DNA of 10,948 nucleotides, taken from the NCBI GenBank assembly GCA_964584495.1, contig CAZPAH010000095.1, positions 1-10,948 on the forward strand, read 5' to 3'. This DNA comes from CAZPAH01 sp964584495 (GTDB lineage: Bacteria; Krumholzibacteriota; Krumholzibacteriia; Krumholzibacteriales; Krumholzibacteriaceae). How positions within the stretch are numbered: the stretch's first letter is position 1; each line of letters begins with the position of its first letter. Positions 1-6,433 of the stretch are shown here, piece after piece. The position numbers and the translations under genes are program-made. The notes beneath the pieces were generated by a model. The model ran no database searches and was not told where the DNA came from. It saw only the letters and a program-made list of their open reading frames with translations.

Positions 1-890
1 AGTAGCTCAGTTATCCCCCCGGTCCTGCTCGCCACGATCGGGAGCCCCGACACCATCGCGGCGATAAGGGCCGTTGAAAGACCTTCCTTCCTGGACGGCA
101 GCACGAATATATCAAAGCGGGGAAGTATCTTTTCCAGAAGTTCATTCATCGGCTCTATCGCGAAATTCCTTTCCAACCGTCCCGACTCGATATCACTCTT
201 AAGACGCTTTTCCATACTACCCTCACCTATCACGACGAATCTGCACCCGGGGTAACTCCGTACCACCTCGCTCGCCGCCTTCACCAGCAGATCGATCCCC
301 TTCTCACGCTCGAGAGCGGCCACCGTCCCGATGACGGGCCCCCGATTCCCGGTGAAAGCCAGCTGCGAAGGATCGCCGCCCCTTCGTAACGCAGGGAACC
401 TGGAGGTCTCTATACCGCTCGGCACCACCGTCATCTTCTCTTCCTCCACGCCCCTCTCCAGAAGGTTCCGGGCCGACGCCCTCGATATAGGAAGGAAATG
501 GGCCACGCCGGTCCTGTACTTCACGAATCCGTTCAATCCCCAGGGAAGATCGAAGGCGACCCTTCGACTTACCACGAGTGGCGGGAAAAACCTGTTGAGC
601 CTGCCCGCCATCCACATGTGCGTATGCGACCTCGACGTCTGGGCGTGCACGATATCGGGACGCCAATGCGAGATATACCTGTTGACCGCCAACGGAGTCC
701 TCAGGGGGATCAACTCGTAATCGAGCGTAAGAACGGGACAGATCCCCTCCCCTTCACGGGCCAGGACGCTTCCGGGGCGAACCGCCATCCTGACCTCGCA
801 CCCTTTTCGGATCAGCCCGCTTGCGAGCTCGAGGGTCTGTCTCTCCCCTCCCCTCATAACCGGTTCGCTGTTCGCCAGCAGCACCTTCAC
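1..890 (-). CDS. GT4 family glycosyltransferase, C-terminus cut by the window edge
   Basis: Open from a GTG at 890 to the left edge with no stop (296 codons visible). The product is a GT-B fold, nucleotide-sugar-dependent glycosyltransferase of family GT4, probably acting at the cytoplasmic face on the LPS core. Seen: an N-terminal strand followed by a Gly-rich loop GGERQTLELASGL (residues 14-26), PDIVHAQTSRSHTH (78-91) and VVPSGIETSRF (155-165), all typical of the acceptor half. The donor-binding half follows with GTVAALEREKGIDLL (188-202), VVIGEG (219-224) and a segment around residues 269-292 that ends in a GLPIVAS..GG..E pattern. The usual EX7E pair is incomplete: E269 is present but residue 277 is Ala. 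The GTG start overlaps the stop of the upstream GT4 gene by 4 nt (GTGA). Roughly the last 70-90 residues would lie outside the window. Donor and acceptor sugars cannot be told. Confidence 0.85.
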   Translation of the reverse strand, partial: MKVLLANSEPVMRGGERQTLELASGLIRKGCEVRMAVRPGSVLAREGEGICPVLTLDYELIPLRTPLAVNRYISHWRPDIVHAQTSRSHTHMWMAGRLNRFFPPLVVSRRVAFDLPWGLNGFVKYRTGVAHFLPISRASARNLLERGVEEEKMTVVPSGIETSRFPALRRGGDPSQLAFTGNRGPVIGTVAALEREKGIDLLVKAASEVVRSYPGCRFVVIGEGSMEKRLKSDIESGRLERNFAIEPMNELLEKILPRFDIFVLPSRKEGLSTALIAAMVSGLPIVASRTGGITEL

Positions 891-1984
891 AGAAAATTCA
901 ACCCCTTCATAAGCCCGACAAGGTTCTCGGCAAGCTTCGCGGGATTGTACCGGTTCCTGACCAGGTCCTTGCCTTCCGCGGAAAGCTTCTTCCTCAGTCC
1001 GGGAGATCCTTTCAGCGTGAGAATCGCATCGGCAAGGGCTCCGGGATCTCCGGCGGGCACCATCATGACGTGCTCACCGTCCCTGAATATCTCCCTGACG
1101 GCCGCCGTCCCGGCAGTAATGACCGGCCTTCCTACGGCCAGCGCCTGGTAGACCTTGTTGGGGATCACCATATCGGCTTTCGGAGTGGTTCCGAACACGC
1201 CGAGCACTATATCGGAGCCGGCGATCATTCCGGCAAGGGAAGATGCCGCCACCTCCGGCACGAATTCCACGAGATCTCCGGGCATCCCGCTAGATAATGA
1301 CCGTATCGAAACGTACGTCTGTCCCCCGCCGACTATCGTGAACGCGACCTCCGCCCCGCCTAGGATACGCGCAGCCTCTATAATCGTCTCTATACCGTGC
1401 AGCGGAAGAAACGAGCCGTAAAAAAGAATCTTCAGCTTGCCCTCGGGCTCTCTTAACGGTGATCCCGGGAAAAGCTCGTCATCGAATCCCAGATAGAGGG
1501 TCCTCACCTTTTCCTGCGGGACAGAGAACTCCCTGGAAAAGAACCGTGCGTGGGAATCGGTATCGGCCAGCACAAGATCCGCCATCCTCAACGAAATCCT
1601 GTCTATATTCCGGTTGTGCCACGCCTGAGCGGAACCTTCCCCCGCGTCGCCCCTGTCGAGGACCTTCGTTTCGTATCTCGATACGAGAGGATCGAATATT
1701 ACCCTTCGGCCGCTGAGTCTCGCCAGCAGCCATGCGAGAGGAATGTCCTTGTGCCTGAAATCGGGCACGAACAGGACCGGTCCCTTGCCCCTTACGGAAG
1801 CGAACCTGCCTATAAGGGAAGGGTATCTCGCGAGAACATTCTTCCTCCACCCGGCCCGGCATTCGACCGTGGGGACATGGATCCTCGCAAGCCCTTTCCT
1901 GATTATGGCGTTCCTCGGATAGTCCGGGTCGTATGCCCCGAAAAAAACGATCCCCCGTCCACCGGCTGTCCCCGCTTTTGACAT
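887..1984 (-). CDS. GT4-type glycosyltransferase (IPNK variant)
   Basis: A 365-residue GT-B glycosyltransferase. The N-terminal half has GIVFFGAYDPDYPRN (11-25) and a hydrophobic stretch near 82-90. The C-terminal half has KILFYGSFLPLHGIETIIEA (185-204), FTIVGGG (215-221), GVFGTTPKADMVIPNKVYQA (262-281) and GRPVITAGTAAVREIF (285-300). The IPNKVYQALA pattern marks a known GT4 subgroup that replaces the standard EX7E loop, here with Met272 and Gln280 where the two glutamates usually sit. The start is the ATG at 1984, preceded by GGAG at 1990-1993 with 5-nt spacing. This start shares one nucleotide with the stop of the GT2 gene (TGATG). A longer open frame reaches 2062 but would overlap the GT2 gene by 79 nt and adds nothing conserved. 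It is likely an LPS-core or outer-saccharide sugar transferase by context; the sugar is unknown. Confidence 0.85.
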   Translation of the reverse strand: MSKAGTAGGRGIVFFGAYDPDYPRNAIIRKGLARIHVPTVECRAGWRKNVLARYPSLIGRFASVRGKGPVLFVPDFRHKDIPLAWLLARLSGRRVIFDPLVSRYETKVLDRGDAGEGSAQAWHNRNIDRISLRMADLVLADTDSHARFFSREFSVPQEKVRTLYLGFDDELFPGSPLREPEGKLKILFYGSFLPLHGIETIIEAARILGGAEVAFTIVGGGQTYVSIRSLSSGMPGDLVEFVPEVAASSLAGMIAGSDIVLGVFGTTPKADMVIPNKVYQALAVGRPVITAGTAAVREIFRDGEHVMMVPAGDPGALADAILTLKGSPGLRKKLSAEGKDLVRNRYNPAKLAENLVGLMKGLNFL

Positions 1985-2754
1985 CAGGTCTCCGTGTCGT
2001 TTCGATAGAGCTCCCTGAGATATGCGTACTTGAAGAACACTCCTATCGAGGCAAGCGCGCAAAGCAGCATCCCGGCTAATCCGTCGAGAAACCCGAGCTG
2101 AAGTATGTACATCCTAAAGAACCGCGCCGGAGGCCGGAGCAATATCCCCGGGAACCAGCGCTTCCCCATATTGCGAAGCTCGAATGCGCCCCTGCCGCTG
2201 TAGCTTTTCATCCTATCGATGTAATCGTCGATATCACGGTAGGAACGGTGCTCGAGATACCCCTTCAATTCTCCCATCCTACCTTCCAGGGCGAGTTTCT
2301 CGTGCACCGTCCTCTCGGAGTAGCGGCCGGCACCCCTCTTGAAAAACCTCGTCACCCGGTCCCTATTCCACCCGCAAAACCTTATTCTGCTCCCGAAGAA
2401 TTCATTCCTTCTTCTGATCCGGTAGCCGTCAGCGCCGGGATCGGCTGTTTTCTCCGCTATCTCCAACTTAAGCTCGGGGGAAAGGGATTCGTCGGCGTCC
2501 AGGATCAAGATCCAGTCGTTCGCCGCTTTCTCTATGGCCCAGTTCTTCTGATCGGCATTCGATGTAAAATCCCTGGTATATACCGTTGCCCCGTACCTTT
2601 CAGCGATCTCCACCGTCCCGTCTGTACTCGAAGAATCCACAACGATAACCTCGCCCACGCCACGCGCGCTCTCGAGGCACCTTCCGATATTGTCTTCCTC
2701 GTTCAGAGTTATCACGATCAATGATATGCTGGAAAGCCCCCCGTAATCATTCAT
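1984..2754 (-). CDS. GT2 glycosyltransferase, LPS-core beta-glucosyltransferase (WaaE/KdtX) type
   Basis: A 256-residue inverting GT-A glycosyltransferase. Seen: SLIVITLNEEDNI (11-23) opening the fold, VIVVDSSSTDGT (36-47) binding the nucleotide, and ILDADES (84-90), whose DAD (86-88) supplies the metal-binding DXD. SNADQKNWAI (65-74) and the Trp/Arg-rich CGWNRDRVTRFFK segment (127-139), followed by HEKL (151-154), are typical of the beta-1,4-glucosyltransferase subfamily that includes WaaE/KdtX. Residues 201-245 hold LLRPPARFF and a hydrophobic stretch (about 218-241) suggesting membrane attachment. The length agrees with that family. The ATG overlaps the stop of the upstream GT9 gene by 4 nt (ATGA), with AAGGAG at 2765-2770 as ribosome-binding site. 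WaaE adds glucose to inner-core heptose; the neighbouring heptose genes make such a role plausible, but glucose as donor is inference. Confidence 0.88.
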   Translation of the reverse strand: MNDYGGLSSISLIVITLNEEDNIGRCLESARGVGEVIVVDSSSTDGTVEIAERYGATVYTRDFTSNADQKNWAIEKAANDWILILDADESLSPELKLEIAEKTADPGADGYRIRRRNEFFGSRIRFCGWNRDRVTRFFKRGAGRYSERTVHEKLALEGRMGELKGYLEHRSYRDIDDYIDRMKSYSGRGAFELRNMGKRWFPGILLRPPARFFRMYILQLGFLDGLAGMLLCALASIGVFFKYAYLRELYRNDTET

Positions 2755-3893
2755 CGGTATACCTCTCCTTTACCCGGCCCGGCCGTTTCCAGCCCTCCGT
2801 GCTCCCCTCCCATTCCCCCTCCGAGCGGAGCAATGCCTGGCAGGGCCATGACGGCATCGAGCACCTCGTCGGGCGTAATTTCCGTAAGGCACCTGTTCGG
2901 CGAACAGCCTTTATTCTTGCATGGGGAGCATTCGAGTCCCCGGTAGATTACCCTATGCTTTTCCGTGATCGGATCCCAGCATCTCGGATCGGTCGGACCG
3001 AAGAGCGTGACTGTCGGAACTCCCTGTATCACGGCGAGGTGCTTAGGCCCCGAATCAACGCCCACGAGAACGGCGAGTCTCTTCACAACGGCCCCGAGCC
3101 TGGCGATTCCCGTTCTCGGCAGCTTTATCGACGCGGGCTCCGATTTCACTATCGTATCGGCCAGCTCCTCCTCACCCGGTCCCCATATTACCAGGGGGAT
3201 AAGACCGGCGCGGGAATGAAGCATCGATGAGAGCCTGCAGAAAGAATCGACCGGCCACGATTTGGCGGGATACTTCGCGCCTGGTATTATCCCGGCATAC
3301 CGCGCACCTCGCCGGCCGATCTTACCGAAGTAGCTCTCGGCCCATTCCGATTCGGAATCGGCGGCGGGAAAACCTATCTCGAGGCCCAATCCCTCCGGAC
3401 CGGGGATTCCATCCTTCCCTCCCAGCCCGAGCATCCTCGCTATCTCCCTGTTCGCTTCCAGCGTATAGCAAAAAACACGCCGGCCATCCCTCATGAGCGC
3501 TCTCGGCAGAAGGCCGTTGTAGCACCAGTTGCTTCTCCCCGTGTCCATTCCTATCCTCTTACGGCCTCCCGATAACCTCGTAAGAAGCGCGCTCCCGGGA
3601 GAGCTTAAAAGGTCGAGCACAAGATCGGGCTTCAAACGGCGCACCTTCGCTAGCGCCTTCATCTGGGAAAAGAACCCGCTTCCGACCGTTATAACCTCAT
3701 CCACCTCCACCTTGTTCCTGAGGGCTTCCGCGTATTCTTCCCGGCAGAGGTAGCCAATCCAGGCTTCCGGGTAACGGCTCCTGAACGCGTCGATAATCGG
3801 AAAGGACAGCACTATATCCCCGAGGGCGAACAGCCTCACGATCAGGATTGAACGGGCGTCGCCGATTTGGAGCGCCTTTGAGTCCTGGTTCAT
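2751..3893 (-). CDS. GT9 family heptosyltransferase-like glycosyltransferase (tandem copy 2)
   Basis: A 380-residue GT-B enzyme of family 9 (ADP-heptose:LPS heptosyltransferase family). Seen: SILIVRLFALGDIVLSFP (15-32), in which D26 matches the catalytic-base Asp of WaaC/WaaF; a donor-site segment IIPGAKYPAKSWP (202-214); GVDSGPKHLAVIQGVPT (278-294); and FGPTDPRCWDP (298-308). A four-cysteine cluster C322/C325/C330/C335 (C-x2-C-x4-C-x4-C) follows. The last 30 or so residues form a Gly-rich, low-complexity tail not seen in the neighbouring paralogue. I chose the ATG at 3893, two nucleotides after the preceding stop; in-frame GTG codons at 3899 and 3902 are possible and would add only two or three residues. 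It is next to, and probably an old duplicate of, the GT9 gene at 3896-4933. Heptose is the likely donor by family and context, but some GT9 enzymes use other sugars. Confidence 0.88.
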   Translation of the reverse strand: MNQDSKALQIGDARSILIVRLFALGDIVLSFPIIDAFRSRYPEAWIGYLCREEYAEALRNKVEVDEVITVGSGFFSQMKALAKVRRLKPDLVLDLLSSPGSALLTRLSGGRKRIGMDTGRSNWCYNGLLPRALMRDGRRVFCYTLEANREIARMLGLGGKDGIPGPEGLGLEIGFPAADSESEWAESYFGKIGRRGARYAGIIPGAKYPAKSWPVDSFCRLSSMLHSRAGLIPLVIWGPGEEELADTIVKSEPASIKLPRTGIARLGAVVKRLAVLVGVDSGPKHLAVIQGVPTVTLFGPTDPRCWDPITEKHRVIYRGLECSPCKNKGCSPNRCLTEITPDEVLDAVMALPGIAPLGGGMGGEHGGLETAGPGKGEVYR

Positions 3894-3895
3894 TC

Positions 3896-4933
3896 TCACC
3901 ACCCAGTCACCGATGAGAGTTTATCTATGATATCGTCGACTTCTATCTTATCAAGGCACTTCATGTTTTCACAATAATGAAGATGGCATGGCGCGCACTT
4001 CTCCCGCCTCGTCGCGAGCGCGAACGGCCCCTTCCCCTCGTACGGGAACCATATGTCGGGCTCCGTGGGTCCGAAAATCCCGACCGTGGGCCTGCCGAGC
4101 GATACGGCCATATGCAGCACGCCGCCGTCGTTTGCGATGACCGCGTCGCAGGCGTTCATTATCGATGCGACCACGCGCAGGGGAAGGACCGGCAGCGAGT
4201 ACACTCCCTCACCCCCCCGATCCGCGACGCTCGATGAGATCTTCTCCTCGCCGGGACCGGTTATCACGACCACCTTCGCATCGAACTTCCCGACGAGCAT
4301 TGCGGAGAGCGCGGCAAACGACCCCGCCGGCCAGATTTTCGAAGGCCACGTGCCGCCCGGATGAATCGCTACGACCGGCCCGCGCCTTTCACCCGAGAAT
4401 GCGGCTTTTTCTACAAGCTCTGCGCCCGATTCCTTCTCGCGGTCATCCAGATAGATCCTCGGAAGGTCCTCATCCGCGTCGCAATCGAGGATTCCCAGCG
4501 GATAGAGATGATGCATTACTGCGCTCCTTATCTTCCGCGGAACCTCGAACGTATCGGTGTAGAGCCGCTTCCTCCATCTCCTGGCGCCCCCTATTCTCAC
4601 GGGAATGCCCGAGAGAAAAAGAAGATTGGCGCTCCTGGGATTGTAGAACAGATCGAGAGCGGCGGTGAACTTCATCTTCCTGATCCTAAGGACCGTCCGC
4701 GCGAAGGAACGGTTCGTCATTCCCAGCTCTATTACGCCGTCAAGGAAAGGGTTTCCTCCCAGAACGGGGGCGTAGACCTCCTCGACCAGATAATGGATCC
4801 GTGCTTCCGGGTATCTCTTCCTGAGTGCGGAAATCACGGGCGTAGTAAGGATCACGTCTCCAAGGTACCTGAGCCTGGTGACCAGTATCCCGGGATCTCT
4901 CCCCCTTCGCGCGGCCTCCCGAACGAGATCCAC
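3896..4933 (-). CDS. GT9 family heptosyltransferase-like glycosyltransferase (tandem copy 1)
   Basis: A 345-residue family-9 glycosyltransferase. Seen: ILVTRLRYLGDVILTTP (16-32) with the putative catalytic D26; VAIHPGGTWPSKIWPAGSFA (188-207), the donor-binding loop with K199; VVVITGPGEE (221-230); NDGGVLHMAVSLGRPTVGIF (268-287); FGPTEPDIWFP (287-297). The cysteines C313/C316/C321/C326 are spaced C-x2-C-x4-C-x4-C. The start is GTG at 4933, with GGAGG spaced 6 nt upstream inside the end of hldC; the two genes are separated by one nucleotide. The N-terminal 12 residues before the first beta strand are charged and not conserved. Expected role: a cytoplasmic-side transfer of heptose (or a similar sugar) from ADP-heptose to the growing inner core. 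It could be the WaaC (heptosyltransferase I) or a heptosyltransferase III/IV equivalent; the sequence does not decide. A G7 tract lies at 4212-4218. Confidence 0.9.
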   Translation of the reverse strand: MDLVREAARRGRDPGILVTRLRYLGDVILTTPVISALRKRYPEARIHYLVEEVYAPVLGGNPFLDGVIELGMTNRSFARTVLRIRKMKFTAALDLFYNPRSANLLFLSGIPVRIGGARRWRKRLYTDTFEVPRKIRSAVMHHLYPLGILDCDADEDLPRIYLDDREKESGAELVEKAAFSGERRGPVVAIHPGGTWPSKIWPAGSFAALSAMLVGKFDAKVVVITGPGEEKISSSVADRGGEGVYSLPVLPLRVVASIMNACDAVIANDGGVLHMAVSLGRPTVGIFGPTEPDIWFPYEGKGPFALATRREKCAPCHLHYCENMKCLDKIEVDDIIDKLSSVTGW

Positions 4934-4934
4934 A

Positions 4935-5414
4935 CTACTCCTCCCCGCGTAGGCTTCTTATAATCTCTCCGCTGGAATGGTCCTTGGAATCTCCGGTGAT
5001 CACTGTTCTACAGCCAGTCTCCCTGGCGCTCTCAAGCTCCGGTACCGTCTCGACGGAATAATCGGTTCCCTTGGCATGTATGTCGGGTTTGAGCTTCCTG
5101 ATTATACCGTCGACCGTCGGCTCGCCGAACAGGAGCACGTAGTCGACGCATCTCAGGGAGCATATGATCTCGGCCCTCTCCTCCTGCGGCATGACCGGTC
5201 TGCCCTCACCCTTGAGGTTGCGCGTGGAAAGATCGTCATTGACCGCGACGACGAGCAGATCACCCAGCCGGGCAGCCTCTTCCAGGTATCTCACGTGGCC
5301 GACGTGAAGGATGTCGAAACACCCGTTCGCCAGGACCAGCCCGGCTCCCCGCCCGCGCATAGGTTCCAGTTCTCGAATGAGAAGATCGATATCTAAAAAT
5401 ATTTCGTTTTTCAA
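4935..5414 (-). CDS. hldC: D-glycero-beta-D-manno-heptose 1-phosphate adenylyltransferase (HldC / RfaE domain II)
   Basis: A 159-residue stand-alone nucleotidyltransferase that would convert heptose 1-phosphate plus ATP to ADP-heptose. Seen: LANGCFDILHVGHVRYL (28-44), with the HxGH nucleotide-binding motif at 37-40; VVAVNDDLSTRNLKGEGRPV (55-74), which closely matches the HldE C-terminal domain; ERAEIICSLRCVDYV (79-93); KPDIHAKGTDY (109-119); and the C-terminal SSGEII (147-152), standing where the family has its Ser/Thr nucleotide-binding motif. The length fits RfaE2-type proteins (about 160 residues). I chose TTG at 5414 because AGGAGG lies at 5425-5430, in the 17-nt gap after the GT4 stop, and the conserved N-terminal helix begins right after it. 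Starting at 5486 would overlap the GT4 gene by 55 nt and add unconserved residues. Its kinase partner HldA lies one gene upstream. Confidence 0.93.
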   Translation of the reverse strand: MKNEIFLDIDLLIRELEPMRGRGAGLVLANGCFDILHVGHVRYLEEAARLGDLLVVAVNDDLSTRNLKGEGRPVMPQEERAEIICSLRCVDYVLLFGEPTVDGIIRKLKPDIHAKGTDYSVETVPELESARETGCRTVITGDSKDHSSGEIIRSLRGEE

Positions 5415-5424
5415 TCGCGCCGCG

Positions 5425-5430
5425 CCTCCT
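5425..5430 (-). promoter_or_regulatory. Ribosome-binding site that fixes the TTG start of hldC
   Basis: The minus strand reads AGGAGG here, a perfect anti-16S match 10 nt before the TTG at 5414 and directly after the TAA stop of the GT4 gene (5432-5434). No ATG or GTG start in a better position was found, so the rare TTG is the best-supported start. Confidence 0.75.
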
Positions 5431-5431
5431 C

Positions 5432-6433
5432 TTAATCTATCATCTTGCCGAATGTGCTCTCCATCCTGTCGCAGACCCTGTCCCATGTGAATTCAAGGAC
5501 CCTCGCCCTAGCCAGCTTTCCCATCATGCGGGTCTTTTGCCCGTCGCTCCGTAGGGATAGTATCGCCCTCGCGATCGAACGGGTATTTCTTCGAGGGATG
5601 ATAACGGCCGTTTCACCGTCTACCGCGAAATCCTCCGTTCCGCTCCGGGTGCAGACCAGGGGCAATCCGCAGGCTGCCGCTTCCGCGGATGTATTGCTCC
5701 AACCGGCCCGCCGCTCGGCCGAAACGAAAACGTCCGCCCCGTTGTAGACGGCCGGCATCCTCTCCTGCGGAAGATCCAGATAATATCTGAACGGAAGCCC
5801 CGGCTGGAAACCCGCCCGGGGATCTTCATCGCCGTCGATCCTCGAATCGAAGAGCTGCAGCTCGACATCATGCCCCGCTTCGAATATGCGTCTCGAAGCC
5901 CCGACGACGAACCTCGTTCCTTTTCTCGGACGGGACAGCCTTCCGTAGCATAGTATCCTGAACCTGTCCTCCCCGGAGAGGTCTTTCGCACCGACCTCAT
6001 CCGCCGGACTGGGATGAAAGAGCTCGCAGTCCACTCCGCCCCTTCCGTCGAGCGTTTCCACCGAATATAGCCTTCTCACCCTTTCGGCGAGACCGGACGA
6101 GTTCACCATGATCCGGTATCTGCCGCAGCAAACGATCTCCTTCTCATCCTTGATATCTTCCATCTGCAGGTAGAACACCTTCACGGCGGCCCCGGAATCG
6201 TCGAGGTAACCCTTGTATTCCGGTGTTCCGGTAATCATTACATCGTGCTTCCGGCCGCCCATCTCGTCGAGTCTCAGCACCTTTCCCTCGAACCTCATCC
6301 AGACCGGCGGAACCCCATCCGGAGTGAATACTGTAAAATCGTGACCCCTGCGGACGAACCTGTTGCCGAGCTCTATATACCGGCGGACGCCTCCAAAAAG
6401 AAGAAAGTGCGGCAGAATGACTCCTATCTTCAA
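5432..6433 (-). CDS. GT4 family glycosyltransferase between hldA and hldC
   Basis: A 333-residue GT-B glycosyltransferase, short for the family. Seen: MKIGVILPHFLLFGGVRRYI (1-20), with the Gly-rich acceptor-domain loop; ILCYGRLSRPRKGTRFVVGA (160-179), the start of the donor domain; YYLDLPQERMPAVYNGADVF (217-236); and AGWSNTSAEAAACGLPLVC (243-261) followed by SGTEDFA (264-270). The second glutamate of EX7E is E251, but the first position is Ala243. A WSNT-type loop of this kind is known in a GT4 subgroup. It starts with TTG at 6433, overlapping the hldA TGA by 4 nt (TTGA), with only a weak G-rich sequence upstream, so it is probably translated by coupling to hldA. Its place between the two ADP-heptose synthesis genes suggests a core-sugar transferase. 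Donor and acceptor are unknown. Confidence 0.85.
   Translation of the reverse strand: MKIGVILPHFLLFGGVRRYIELGNRFVRRGHDFTVFTPDGVPPVWMRFEGKVLRLDEMGGRKHDVMITGTPEYKGYLDDSGAAVKVFYLQMEDIKDEKEIVCCGRYRIMVNSSGLAERVRRLYSVETLDGRGGVDCELFHPSPADEVGAKDLSGEDRFRILCYGRLSRPRKGTRFVVGASRRIFEAGHDVELQLFDSRIDGDEDPRAGFQPGLPFRYYLDLPQERMPAVYNGADVFVSAERRAGWSNTSAEAAACGLPLVCTRSGTEDFAVDGETAVIIPRRNTRSIARAILSLRSDGQKTRMMGKLARARVLEFTWDRVCDRMESTFGKMID

Noticed and set aside
304..666. Minus-strand frame of 120 codons
   Set aside because: It is in a different frame from the GT4 gene that spans 1-890, which has continuous family motifs and no stop.
498..1151. Plus-strand open frame of 217 codons
   Set aside because: It lies opposite two GT4 genes with clear motifs; its translation shows no recognisable domain, and GC-rich codon use explains long antisense frames.
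1985..2062. Upstream start for the GT4 gene at 2062
   Set aside because: It would overlap the GT2 gene by 79 nt; ATG at 1984 has a good ribosome-binding site and begins next to the conserved first strand.
4361..4963. Plus-strand open frame of 200 codons
   Set aside because: It is antisense to a GT9 gene and the end of hldC, both with strong family motifs; no domain or ribosome-binding site supports it.
5415..5486. Upstream start for hldC at 5486
   Set aside because: It would overlap the GT4 gene by 55 nt and add residues unlike the family; AGGAGG before TTG at 5414 is the better signal.
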